DNA of 64,000 nucleotides, from the NCBI GenBank assembly GCA_002682825.1, contig NOKP01000023.1, forward strand, positions 186,001 to 250,000, in the 5' to 3' direction. This document shows, one piece after another, positions 33,095 through 44,263 of the stretch. The DNA is from Neonectria sp. B-13 (lineage: Eukaryota > Ascomycota > Sordariomycetes > Hypocreales > Nectriaceae). The notes below the pieces were generated by a model. It was not told the DNA's origin. It did no database searches and worked only from the letters and a program-made list of their open reading frames with translations. How positions within the stretch are numbered: the stretch's first letter is position 1; each line of letters starts with the position of its first letter. The translations under genes were made by a program, and so were the position numbers.

Positions 33095-34171
33095 GAACTT
33101 GAGGATCTGTTTCCACGAGAAAGACAGTTAGTTGACTGCGTTTGAACAACGATGAGTCATGAGGGAGAGGAACAGAGTGAGGGATGGAGGCAGACGAGGA
33201 AGTACCTTGAGTGCAGTAGTTTTGGGCAAGAGAATAACTAGAGTGCTGACCATCCAAGTCAGGGAAGAGGACGCGATGAAGGAGGTAGATGAGAAGGCAC
33301 GAAGGCAGCTGAGAGAATAAGAGCGAAGAAAAAATAAGAAGGGAGAGAAGGGAAGGAAGAGAGAGTGAATGGAAAGAACCTAAACCCTCAGCTAAGAGAA
33401 GTTCAGGTGAATGGAATAGAAAAGAAACACACAAGAAACAGGGCGTGAATGAAACCAACGCTAGAATGCAATATCTAGGACAGTGAGAAGAAACGTACCG
33501 ACGTGAAGTGCTTCTGTATCCCGGTGATGCTGAGAGAAACCTCGATAACGCAACGTACCGTGCTGTTTGTAGACTGTTTGCGGATGAAAGGAAGGAAGAT
33601 GATAAGTTGAGAGAGGCAGCCTAGAACTTGTTGTGTTGACGCTCCGAGTTGTGAATGCTGCGTTGATAGGTTGGTGCAGTGATGAGTGAAATCCGTTTAA
33701 ATGCATACTCTCGAGGAGCTTGATACCTAAGGGGCGTTGCAATGATTCATTGCCCCAACCCAGTGTGCTTTAGGAGTGAGCGAGGTGAATGCGTTTCTTC
33801 ACTTGACGCGATTGCAGCACTTCACAATTTGACGATGGCAGGGGAAGTAACTTTGAGTTTTCGATTTCGTAACATCAATCTGAGAGATCTCATTCTTAGA
33901 GGAAGCTACTATATAGATATAGATAAATGCGTATATGTATATCTGGAGGAGCATTTCAAAAGTTTAGTCCTAAAAGAAAGCAATAATGCCATTAGCCCTG
34001 GGCTAAGAATCTAAGGATATGGCGTCTCTAGCGCGGGACAAGACTTTTGAAATGCTCCTCCGTACTCATATGTTCATTCAATTAAAGGAGGTCCTCTGCC
34101 CGTCAAGAGCGAGCCAACTGATACGTAGCATATATCATGAAGAATCCAAGTCCATACCCAACGGTCTTCCC
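33095..34171. other. Intergenic 1.1 kb with hairpin repeat
   Basis: The left part is the leader and promoter of the GTPase gene. The right part is AT-rich (about 33880-34000) and holds a long inverted repeat, listed separately. No coding sequence is supported. Confidence 0.5.
33945..34061. repeat. Inverted repeat able to form a long hairpin
   Basis: Left arm 33945-33970 and right arm 34036-34061 are reverse complements over 26 bp with two mismatches. The outer 19 bp (GGAGGAGCATTTCAAAAGT) are perfect. The 65-bp loop contains a second, perfect 7+1+7 palindrome, TTAGCCC-T-GGGCTAA, at 33992-34006. It lies just downstream of the vWA-Hint stop codon. It could be a terminator-like structure, a miniature transposon relic or a small-RNA precursor. 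Confidence 0.9.
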
Positions 34172-36637
34172 TTAAACACTCACCTCGGCCTCATTCTTGT
34201 ATTCCTTGAACCCCTTAACCAAGCCTGAAGCGTCCCTCTCAACACCACCGCCGATCACAACGCCATTCCGGCGCTTCTCGAGGGTCATCAAGCTCTTGCC
34301 CACAAGGTTGTAATCACCAAAGAAGCTGTGGGCGCGGGAATCGCTCCCGGAAGTGAGGCCATGGCCCAATGTCACGCCCCAGGTGTTTCCAACCCGCATG
34401 GCATGAGCTCTAGCGTTGCGGTCTCTCTCAAGAAGGACCGAGTAGATGGAGCCGGTATATAGCACAGCCCCTCCGTCGGCCGTGTTTGCGGGGAAGGCCC
34501 ACGTCTTGCCATCGGCGGAGATGGGATGCCAGGGAGTAACGAGAACTGTTCCCACGCGGCACAGGACTTCGCTCTCGACGGGGGTTCTGAGCACCATAGC
34601 CACTCGCCTAGAACCCACCGGCGTGCGGACCTTCATTCCTCGCCTCAATTTCCGAATCTGCACGGTTCTGCCCGAAGCGAGGGTGACATCAGTTGAACCC
34701 GCAAAGCACACGCCGCTGGAGACATTGTAGCGGCTCATGCGGATGGGCCCAGAGGAAACAGAGCTCCTTCCCTGGCGGCCAGGTCGCCCCTGAGTCCGTG
34801 AAGGTTCTGGGGCGGGAAGGTCATCGAATGCTTGATCAAGTGTATCTCGGCAGGACTTGAATAGCGGACTATGAGTTCCGTACTGGAGAGCTCCAGGGTC
34901 CTTGAAGGAGTTGCAGATCTGGCGGGTGTGCGCATTGAGAAGTGAGGGTAGGAAGTGGCAGCCCCATTTCCAGAAGAATTCATGGGTATCGATGGCGAGG
35001 TACACCTGGCCTTTTGGTTCTCCGGAGGCGATGTCTTGCAGGAGCGATACGTTCGGAGCGTCGAGGAATGGCTTCGCGGGGATCGTCTTGGTGAGCTCTA
35101 TCAACTCCTCTTTCTTTTGCTCGACCATATCGCCGTCGAATTGATGCTCGCCGTCGGGCTTGATAGGAAATAGGGCAGAAATAAAGTTGCAGATTATTGC
35201 CCTAGACTCGTGGTAGGCAATCTCGGCCTCGGGTAGACTGCTGGATTCAAGAATACTACGGCTGGCTGAGGTCGAGGTGCGAGGGGAGGTTTGGGGTGTG
35301 GTGCGAGAGAACATGGTGTTGAAACCACGTTGGCTCTGAGGGTCACTTCCAGGCTTGGTGTAGCTAAGGCTGGCGGAGATGATGTGGTTGGACCCAGCCG
35401 TCTTCTCGAGGCCCTGAAGTTGACTTGCATTCTTGACGCGGAGGAAGATGTCACGGGACTGACCGAACTGCAGGTTTCCCAGAGCCAAGGTCAACTCCAT
35501 GGTACCGTCGACTGCGTCTTCCGGGGCCTTGGGCAGCTGCTGTTCCACTGAAGCTCCCATCGTCTCCTCTAGCTCCAAGGGCTGAGCATATCTCAACTTC
35601 AGCTCGGCGCGGGTAGCAAATGTGTTCTGGAGGTTGGCAACGGCATGGACGAAGACAGTACCGATCATGCCGGCATCGGGAATAAAGGAATAGTTTCCGC
35701 CACCAATCTCTGCAATAGACTTAAGTAATCCAGAGCGTAGGCTGTAGCCGAAGCCAAAAGTGTGAAGGGAAGCCGGGAGCTGGCCCATCGCACGAATCTT
35801 GGGGACATAGCCAGCTGGGGGGCACCTAAGGGACATGTTAGCATGGAGGAGATGGAATTTCAGGTGCTTGTCGGAAACTTACATATGATTGGGCATACCA
35901 TCAGTAAGTATCATGACAGCGGGAACCTTTGAGGTAGAGTTGGCGGCCTTGAAGAGCTTGAGACCCTCGAGAATGCCGTGCCAGAGGTTGGTGGCATCTT
36001 GAGGCTGCATCTTGGTGACATTCTTGCGGGACACCTCCTTGTTGGCATCGGTCATAGGGATGAGGGGCTGAATGGCTTTAGCCTTGCCGCTAAAAGTGAC
36101 AATACCCAGGCGATCATTCTCATTCATGGTCTCAATGATTGTGCGAGCAGCATGCTTGGTGAGATCGAGGACGGAGAGGCCGGTGGTCTCGCTGGGGTCT
36201 TCTCCCGGGACCGGAGCGGACATGCCCATGCTGCCTGAGACATCGATGACAAGGACAATATCACAGGGGACATGGGGGATTTTCGTCGAGGGTTCTGTTG
36301 GGGGTTGGATCTTGACGATGAGAGCGTCCTTGGCAGGAATAGGCTCTAGGTGAATGGTTGCATCTTGGCTGGGGGCATTTGCAGAATCGTGGCCCATGAC
36401 GATATCTTCGTTTTCCTTTTCTCCAATCGGTAAGACCTCAGTGGAGTCGGTCTCATGCCCAGCATTGTCGCTGTGTTTGGAGCTGCTGCTATTCCGGACG
36501 GGGATTCTCTGCGTGTGACGTGTTAGTCTCTCTCACCTGGAGGTCGAACACGAGGGTGACCGGGGTTGAGAATTGAGATTCAGGGTCCTGGGGCGCGCCG
36601 ATCGTTTGGCGCGCACGAGGGAGCTTTGACTTACCAT
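34172..36637 (-). CDS. vWA-Hint protein (von Willebrand A domain plus hedgehog/intein-like domain)
   Basis: Three exons (36637-36635, 36508-35883, 35825-34172) give 760 aa. The first exon is only the ATG: it is followed at once by GTAAGT, and the next exon joins in frame as M-RIPVRNSSSS. A start at 36397 (MGHDSANAPS) is the alternative. A vWA domain begins near residue 84 with the MIDAS motif DVSGS (Asp90) and later MILTDG. A middle region like the fungal Vwaint domain follows. The end, from about residue 581, is a Hint-type domain: Cys583 in GVCFAGSTDV, the block-B TxxH as TPWH (640-643), and GHG near 698. Hint domains splice or cleave proteins; whether this one acts is untested. The last codons (GAG-GTGAGT) also read as a splice donor, so the true C-terminus may lie downstream. 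Confidence 0.9.
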
Positions 36638-39600
36638 GATTGGCAGCGGGTGCCGGGAGGCGGGCGGCGGGCGGTCACAGGAGTGGAATGGGAAATCGTG
36701 ACAGTTGGGCGATAATGACGATGGTAGTGACGATGGTGTGGGCGTTGAGGCGTCGGACGTTGGGCAGTGCGCGTCTGCTTGGTTGATCAGAGGGGCCTTG
36801 TTCTTGAGTGTCTGGGATCGCGGATGAGGGCAGTCAAGCGGCGGTCGTGCGGACTTAATAAGGCGTGGTGAAGCGGTGATGGAGACGATATGATGGCGAG
36901 AGTGATCCCAGCATCGCTAGCATTAAATGCTCCGGACCGATTTGATGGTGTCATGCCGGCGCAAGGCAGTAAGCCTGGCGAAGCATTCAGCCCGCCGAGT
37001 CCACTAAGAATGCTCACGTAGGACTTCTGTCAACTAAGAATGGAGGTGCCTTGCGGAAAAGAGGAGAAGCTGCGCCACTGCCAAAGTGGCAGATCAGGTA
37101 GCGACATGAAGGCAAGGGCTCATTTGAGTCTGATTTGGCTGGAGCTTTTGGCTTGGCCTTGCGTTTAGAGTATGCCTGCGCTTACATAGCTTCCTAGTAG
37201 GCGATCTAGAGGGCGATTCGATAGGCGATTCGGTAGGCTTTCTCGATGTGGTGATCCAAGTCGCTGAAACTAGGAGCGGTGGTGAATCTGATGATCTCGA
37301 GGCAACAGCGAAACTGTCTCGTCTAAGGAGGGATGTGGCAGCCAAATGCATCCGATTCGACCAGCGAAGAAGAGGAGAAGAGAGCAATCACGATCCCTTG
37401 CGGTGGTTTCCATATTAGTCTCTCGTAAGATGTCAGATGGATCTACCAAAGCCCCGAAGGAGGGTGCCTTCCTCGAATGGCCAGCGGGCAGCTACTAAGG
37501 TGTGGGCGGTTGCCTGCAAGGCAGAACCCTTGGCAGACAGCTGGGCTTCGGGAGGCGGCTGTGCAGTGCCGGACTCCAGCAGAAGCCGACAGCGCCACCA
37601 CATCGATCAATGCAATTTACGGATAATTACAAGCCATGCGTTTGGGCTTTGAACTTCGTGGTCATCAAGGCAGACAAGAGAACAAAAATAACACACGGAT
37701 ACGGACTAGAAAGTAAGCATCTTCCGGGTCATCTGTTCAGTCTTCCCCTAGAGACACAATTGAAGTGCAGAGTCCGGCGGGCCAATCCCATCCCCCGAAT
37801 CGTTCCCCGCGCCCGATGCCATGTGAGCGACGATCGTTCAAGGCAGCGAGCGGGCGCTGTACTGCCCTAAGGGCACTAGAAAGGACATTTCCAAGACTTG
37901 ACGTCATACCTGTCTTCTGCTAGGCCTCGCCGTATCCTTTGGGTATCCGCCATCTCGACGGCGTAGCAGTCATCAACACAGCGCCCGTTGGGTTAGCGGA
38001 GAGGCGTTTAGCCGCAGGCCATGCATGGAAGCGAGCCTGCCGCACCTAAGGCACGAATATGACGGATGCTGGTGGTTGCAAAGAAGAGGACTAGAGGACA
38101 AGCATAGTTCACGACGACATGTTGTTGGCCTGGTCTGGACAGCAAAGGACGAAAGCGTTCGTGACCCCTTTCGTAGGCCAGCAGAATTCGGACATTGGTC
38201 TGAATCGAGAGACGACGAGAAAATAGGAAATCGAGCTGGGCTGAAAAAGATGACAAAGATAATATTGGGCACTTTTCAGTCCTTCAACGCTGTCAGCAAG
38301 TTCGCAATGATTATACCATTCTCTACCACAAACCAAATATGCCTGACGAAGTTGTCGCCGTCGTCGTTTGATTCTGCGCGTGTCCAAACCCGGGCTCGCT
38401 AACGCAACCCACCTCACCGCAAACGCACCAACAGGCAAAGAGGGGGACGGCGAAGGAGTCAGACTGGCCCAAGGGCCGCCCAATCTACCCAAGAGCTCAA
38501 GCCACCAACGTTGGCGAACAAGCCGGGGGGATCTGTCCTGCAGAAGTCCGCAAGGTGCATCTCGCTCCATCTGGCGGGCAAGAAACACGCACACACCCGG
38601 GCGACGCCGGCGCCCGCGTTGACTTTGCAACATTTGCCACTTTTCGGCCTCAGGGTTGATCGGCTGGAGAGAGAGGAGTCATGGCGGGGAAGCATCGTCG
38701 ATAAAGATAGGCTGCATTGAATGAGGCCATGATGCCTGAGGACGAGAGGGGCGTTGGAACGGGGAAAGATGAGACAAAAGTCAAGACAAAATGACGATGG
38801 GCTGCGCAGATCGCATGGCAAGTCTCGCGCCCTCCCACGCCGTCTCACGATGGATGCATGCAGTGGGATCGATGCGTACTTACAGTGAGATCGATGGATA
38901 ACCCTATGGCCACCTCAATTCTCAGACCTCGGGCTACGGAGCGTATTAGCTTTCGCAAGCCCACACGAGACAAACATTGCACAACAACACCACGCAGTTA
39001 GTCTGTGTCCCCTCCCCGAGTTCCCGACAAGACCGGCGTATTCCCCGTGTCCGTAGTGGCGGGACTTTGCGTGACGGTTTCCCACCACTCGGGCCCGTGG
39101 TTGTCCCCACGTGTAAGCTGTAAGCGGCCCAACACACAAACACACAACAGCACAACAGCACAAAAACAATGGAAACAAAAAAAGCTGCAACCGGCGGAAG
39201 CCCTCGTCCTGCGAAACCGGCCAACCAATCGACCCGAGGTGCTCTTTTCTCCGCCGGCCGTTCCGCCGATGCTGGCGAAACAAAAGAAGGAGGAGAGACA
39301 GACCCAGTAAATGTTGCAGCCCGGAGAGGCACGATGCGAGACACACCTTGGCACCCCGCGATGGCTAACTCGACGATGAGAGGCGAGAGATAATGGCAGA
39401 GTGTGGTTTTACCCCATACTGTTTCATAATGGCCTGGTTATTAGTCTGGCCTCTGTCACTTTTTGCTCTGCTCTAGCTCCGAGTCGGAGTGGTGGTGTAC
39501 CGCTAAGTGTGGGTGGGCTTGCTGGGCTGCATCGTTCGGGCGTGGGGACTAGAACTAACGACGCCGGCCTGCAGCAACCAGCATTCAAAGACCCTGCAAC

Positions 39601-41430
39601 AATGAGAACCCTGGAGACAAAACGACGAGAGAAAAAGGTCAATGGTTCATCCTTCTGCAATCCGATTCGCCGCCGCCGCCAAAGAGGACAAGCGCTGGCT
39701 CGCCATTTGCTGCACGCCGCGTCCCCATTACCGACAGGAATGCGTCATCCCGCCTGAGCTTGCCAGTGAGGCTTTGGCTGCGGCGACCAATCCGAAGGCG
39801 CAATTTCGGGTCCGAGGGCAAACTTGACTTTGGACTACCCCGCAATTCATTTGGTGGAGGGTCGGAGGGTTGAAAAAAGGTCGAGATGGTCTGGGGTGCT
39901 GTCACTTTTTGGGGGGGGGAAGATGCCGTTTCTGGGAGGGGAAGTGGAGGAGGGAAGAGGCGAGACGAGGCTGGCGAGATGATGGAGGGGGGTGTACGAT
40001 GAAAGAACATGGGAGTTGACGAGAAAAGAGACATGCATTGCAGCTCAAGGTTTATTATGGTTTAGCACATGAGAGACACTGCACAGTGGACACCGGGCAA
40101 GCATGTTCCAAAGCATGTGCAAAGCAGCAACAAATGAATTGTGTCGCCAACAAGCAGTGGGGGTTGCTGAGGTTCTAGACAAGACGGAGAGAGAAATGGT
40201 GGATCGGCCGACTGAGACCCGGGAAGAAAGACCTTGAACTTACATGGGTGGACAGCAGGAAACGACAAATAGGCTCGACAAAGAGAGGCAGCACAAAAGC
40301 GGATGGAAGGAAGATGCATTAGCCGCTGAGCCTTGTCTCTTGTCACTCCCGCTCCTCTCATACGCACTCTCTGTCTCTGTTTTTGACCCTTTTCCCCTTC
40401 GGAGTTGCGATCCCTCGCTCGGCCTTTCTTTCGAATCTCCCGAGTCTCCCACAAAAAATACCCCGAGAGCTTCCCACTTCAGGCCGTCCCTCACTCCACC
40501 GTGACGCCGCCTTGCAGCGGCCGAGCAAGGCCAGGCAGGGCTTGGTCCTCAGCTTAGGCCAGGGACCCCCAGAAACAACAGACAAACAGTGGTGTCGCTC
40601 GGTTTTGTACGTAGGTGGTGTTCTCTTTTTATTTACTTGGTGACGGAGCAAGGTTCATCTGGAAGATGGCTGTTGTTGGCCCGATCTCCCGAAGCTCACG
40701 CAGGGGGGGTTGCAAGCTGAGGCGAGCAGATGCTGGCAAAGCAAACGCAAGCTTCGAGGCAAAGCAGCGAATAGGAAAGCATATGTCGACGGAGAGCGCA
40801 CCTTGGCGCGTTCCCCTGGCCTATGGGAACCAAGGTATTGGCAGGTGGGACGCACGCCGCATCGGCCGTAACCACGCATTCAAAGTGAAGGCTCCTCTCT
40901 CTCTGGCTCGTCCTGGGTGTAAGTGAGATCCTCCGTCACACCCACCCACCTCTTCGTCCCTCACGCCCATCCATTTCCCCCATTTTCCCTTTCAACACTC
41001 CACACGCCGCCAGCCGAACCCTGCCGCATTTGGCCTCTTCGCATTGGCACGCCCTCCTCCACGCCTTGAGGCGCTTGTACTCCACGGCCGACGACCCTCA
41101 AGGCTACTAACCAAGCTCCACACTCCACGCTCCACGCTCCTCGGCCCCATCCCCGTCTCCCGGCTGCTCCTCCTCCTCTTCCTCCTCCTCCTCCTCCTCC
41201 CTCACTATTTGAACTCTTCCTTCCGCTCTCTTTTTCACTTTTTTCTTCCTTCGCTTTCTTCATCACACCTTCTTCGCCCTTCCGCCACCCATAAACTAAC
41301 AAAGGAACAACAAACGCCGTCAGCAAACCCCCAACTTACACGCTCCCACACTCACACTCACACGTCGACACAACACCACCACACTCCCACTCTTCCACAC
41401 AAAACAACTACCACCACCACCACTTCCAAC
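36638..41430. other. Long gene-poor interval, 4.8 kb
   Basis: It lies between the start of the vWA-Hint gene and the 34-aa peptide gene. A perfect CRE (TGACGTCA) is at 37899-37906. GGCGAT(T/C) motifs recur at 37200-37245. An ATG at 39169 follows a CA-rich leader and opens a 74-codon frame. Pyrimidine-rich DNA at about 41155-41280 with (CTC)n, then a G-poor CA-rich segment, forms the leader of the peptide gene. Other open frames overlap on opposite strands and carry no recognisable domain. Confidence 0.45.
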
Positions 41431-41535
41431 ATGCCTGCCTACGAGTACTGCTGCCAGTGCGGAGGCATGATCGTCATCAGCACCACCTGCACCGCCTGTG
41501 GTCACAAGCAGTGCAGCAACTGCCCCTGCTGCTAA
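41431..41535 (+). CDS. 34-residue cysteine-rich zinc-ribbon-like peptide
   Basis: The ORF encodes MPAYEYCCQCGGMIVISTTC followed by TACGHKQCSNCPCC, 34 aa with nine cysteines and one histidine. The pattern CCxCG-x8-CxxCxHxxCxxC resembles short ascomycete proteins in which CCQC and CxxCxH pairs probably bind zinc. The ATG sits after a G-poor leader rich in CAC and ACA ending CACCACTTCCAAC, typical of well-translated fungal mRNAs, and a strong pyrimidine tract lies 150-270 bp upstream. Codons are almost all C- or G-ending, unlike the flanking DNA. It is too short for most annotation pipelines. Zinc binding is inferred; a metallothionein-like role is the alternative. There is no signal peptide. 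Confidence 0.72.
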   Translation: MPAYEYCCQCGGMIVISTTCTACGHKQCSNCPCC

Positions 41536-42529
41536 GCGACTTCCATCCTGCGACGCGACCCACCACGACCGTTGCCATGACCGCCACCTATTGCTCGCCT
41601 CAACTCCGACGGTACGCATTTTTTCCCTCCTACGATTCATGTCACCCTTGGCTAACATTCACGGTTCAGATGCTAGGTACCTAGCATCGTTCACAAGGCA
41701 CAGGTGGCGAACCTTGGACGCTCCCGGAAGGGCCTTGATGGAATCCTGACGACCTGAACGAACCACAATCCATTTCTTCACTGCGACCTCTTTGTCTTCT
41801 CAAACAACCTTATTCCCCCATTTCTTTTCTGTCTGTCACAATATTATGATACCCTTCAAATCTTCCCCTGGAGTCGGCGTCTCGTTTTCCTCTCCTACGC
41901 ACACACCGGATAACATCCTCGCACGGAAGAAAACGAAAACCACAGCTTGCTGGATCAGAAAACCTCTCCATTCTCCTTGGTTTTCATCGGCCAGATCGGT
42001 TCCTAGCATAAACCCACGTCTTGATTACTTCGGTTACCTTTTTTACTGGCGAGCGTTTTTGGAGGCGCGGCGTTGCATGGTCGTGTACGGGTACGGGCAC
42101 ATGGGCACGGCGACACGAAGGCGCGCGGAGAATGAGAAAAGGACAAAAGCACCCCGGAGGTTTCGCAGAGAGAGTAAGGGTGACTGTATTTGTATGCTTT
42201 GGCTTCGATGGATGAATGGATGGACCGAATTTGATACCCACGGGCTCGCTCGGCCTCTATTAGGTTACTTAGAAGTTCGAGTCATGGCCAATATCACGAC
42301 TTTATCTCGGGCAACCTGTAACTTATTTGTCTTCGCTGTCGCTGCGGTTCCCCTTTAGGCAACTCGCGGCTGGTGTCTGATGTTCATGGTGAGATCCAAG
42401 ACCATTTTCAACCTCATTACACGAATTTACTTGGATACCACCTTGTCCAACTGCCGGCCCAGCCCATGCTGCAAGCCCACGCCCATCCATGTCTCCATCG
42501 CATCCAAAGGTAATGGTAATTGTCAGCCT
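41536..42529. other. Convergent 3' intergenic region, 1.0 kb
   Basis: It lies between the stop codon of the peptide gene and that of the acetyltransferase. One open frame of 188 codons (from 41792) has no recognisable domain and probably lies in the peptide gene's long 3' UTR. Nothing else is supported. Confidence 0.45.
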
Positions 42530-43341
42530 TTACTGTGCGCTTCCGACCTTTTCCGTCGCCGCCCCGGGAAATTCCCTCACCAGCACAATACCGCCGCCCT
42601 TGACCCTGCGCTTCGGCTTGCCCCCTTCGGCGCACTCCTCGGCCTCGTCGGCCTTGTTCCCATCGTCGTCCTCTGCTTCGTCTTCCCACAGCCGAAATCC
42701 CATCCGTTCGTAGAATGGCACCACCTTCGCGTTGTCCTCTGCCACGCCAACCCAGACCCCCGAGTTGCCGCCGCCACCGCCGTGCTCCGCCAGCGCCTGC
42801 ACCGCGCGCTCTAGCAGCTTGCCGCCCCAGCCGCGGGCCTGCCATGCCGGGAGCAGGTCGATGTGCAGCGTAGCACGGTAGCGCACCGCGTGCGCGCCCC
42901 CGGGGAGCAGGCGGCGCGGGTCGTAGGCCATCTGCGCCAGGCACGCGGCGTTGACAGAGCCGTCGGCGGCGGTCCACGGCTCCGGCGGCGCGAGCGGGTC
43001 CGGGCACAGGTCCAACGACGGGTCGAGCACGGCGGCGACGTAGGACGGGTAGGCGGCGATGAAGGCGGCGGTGTCCGGGGAGCCGATGCAGTAGCCCACC
43101 GCGGTGCCGGTGCCGTCGTCGAGGACGAAGCAGGTCGCGGGCGAGAGGTGCGTGTACTGGTGCGTCCAGAGGTACGGGGCCAGGCGCCAGGCGTCTGGGG
43201 ACGAGCTCAGTGACGGCGGGAGGGTTTCCCGGCACTGGGATGAGGTGGGTAAGTGATAGATTTGGGAGACAAGACACAGGGACTTACAATGTGCGCCGTG
43301 GCATGAAAGTCCCGCTCCTCATAGGGTCGAATGAAAGCCAT
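42530..43341 (-). CDS. GNAT-family N-acetyltransferase
   Basis: Two exons (43341-43288 and 43234-42530) join in frame to 252 aa. The N-terminus MAFIRPYEERDFHATAHI is the classic first strand and helix of a GNAT domain. The acetyl-CoA-binding motif A is HIDLLPAWQARGWGGKLLER, with the R/Q-x-x-G-x-G/A loop as RGWGGK. The motif-B segment GVWVGVAEDNAKVVPFYERM ends in the common FYExxGF pattern. An unusual acidic stretch (LWEDEAEDDDGNKADEAEE) sits before the last strand GGGIVLVREF. It transfers acetyl from acetyl-CoA to an amine; the substrate cannot be told from sequence. The second exon is very GC-rich. The intron has GTAAGT and a CATCCCAG acceptor. Confidence 0.9.
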
Positions 43342-44263
43342 CTGGTTGTCCTGCGGGTGCAGTACTTCCTCGGCGTCTTCTCAATGTCCAGCCTCTGCGT
43401 GCTCGCTCTCACCTTATAGTCGCTCGTGGTTTGAGAGTGCGGTGATAATACGATCAAGATGCGCCCACTAAGACCTGGGAGTGAAAGATGTTGGAGACAA
43501 TGAATTGTGAAGCAGGAGAAGGGGTACATAAATGATATCAACGTTCCTGCACCTGCCTACTCGAACCATCGAATGTGGAGAAGACGGCCCCGGCTTTCCC
43601 GGTACTCTGGTCACTCGAAAGCCGGCCGGCATGACGGCCCTGGCTCCGGACCCGCGGACGAGCCTCTGCATCAGGATCGCAAATCAAAACACAATTTTCA
43701 ATCACTGCATCAGTATGCTCTGTTCTTTGAATATTTCAAGTTGTATTCTCCTTTACTCAAATCTTGACAAAATAAGAAGGCTTTAAGTGGTATCCTCATG
43801 GCGCCGACTTGGCCTTTGCTCCCAATCCTTTTACATTCAAAGCCCAACACCTCTTCCGTTCCACCGCAATGCGCTATTCCTGTCCATTCTTCTTCCAAAT
43901 AGGTAGGTCCTTCCACTATCAGCCGACGCCAGTATTGTGAATCAAAGTCCTGCTCGATCGCTTTCGCCGGCCGGTTTGTGTGCGCCAGATACGAGGTTCC
44001 AAACTGCCATGTAACCACCAAAAAAAACCCACAATCAAAAGAACACTCCGCTAGGAAATTGATAGGAGATACAATTAATCGCCCCTGGAAATGTACAGGG
44101 CTTCTCGACCTCTCATCCCGCAGTCAGTGTTGTGTCGAATGGGGGTGACACAATCAAAAGCTGCGAGTGTCGAATGGTATCGTCGTCGTTATCTCGTGTG
44201 CCCCGATGGCGAGAAATTGTAAAAATTAGGCCAAGAAGAAAATGGCGTTTTGTCAAGAAATAA
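43342..44263. other. Intergenic 0.9 kb
   Basis: The left part is the acetyltransferase promoter. The right part is the 3' region of the next minus-strand gene. I tested the minus-strand frame at 43710-44021; it has no ATG start and no known domain. Confidence 0.45.

Noticed and set aside
43710..44021. 103-codon minus-strand frame
   Set aside because: It depends on a GTG start; the nearest ATG is in another frame and soon stops.
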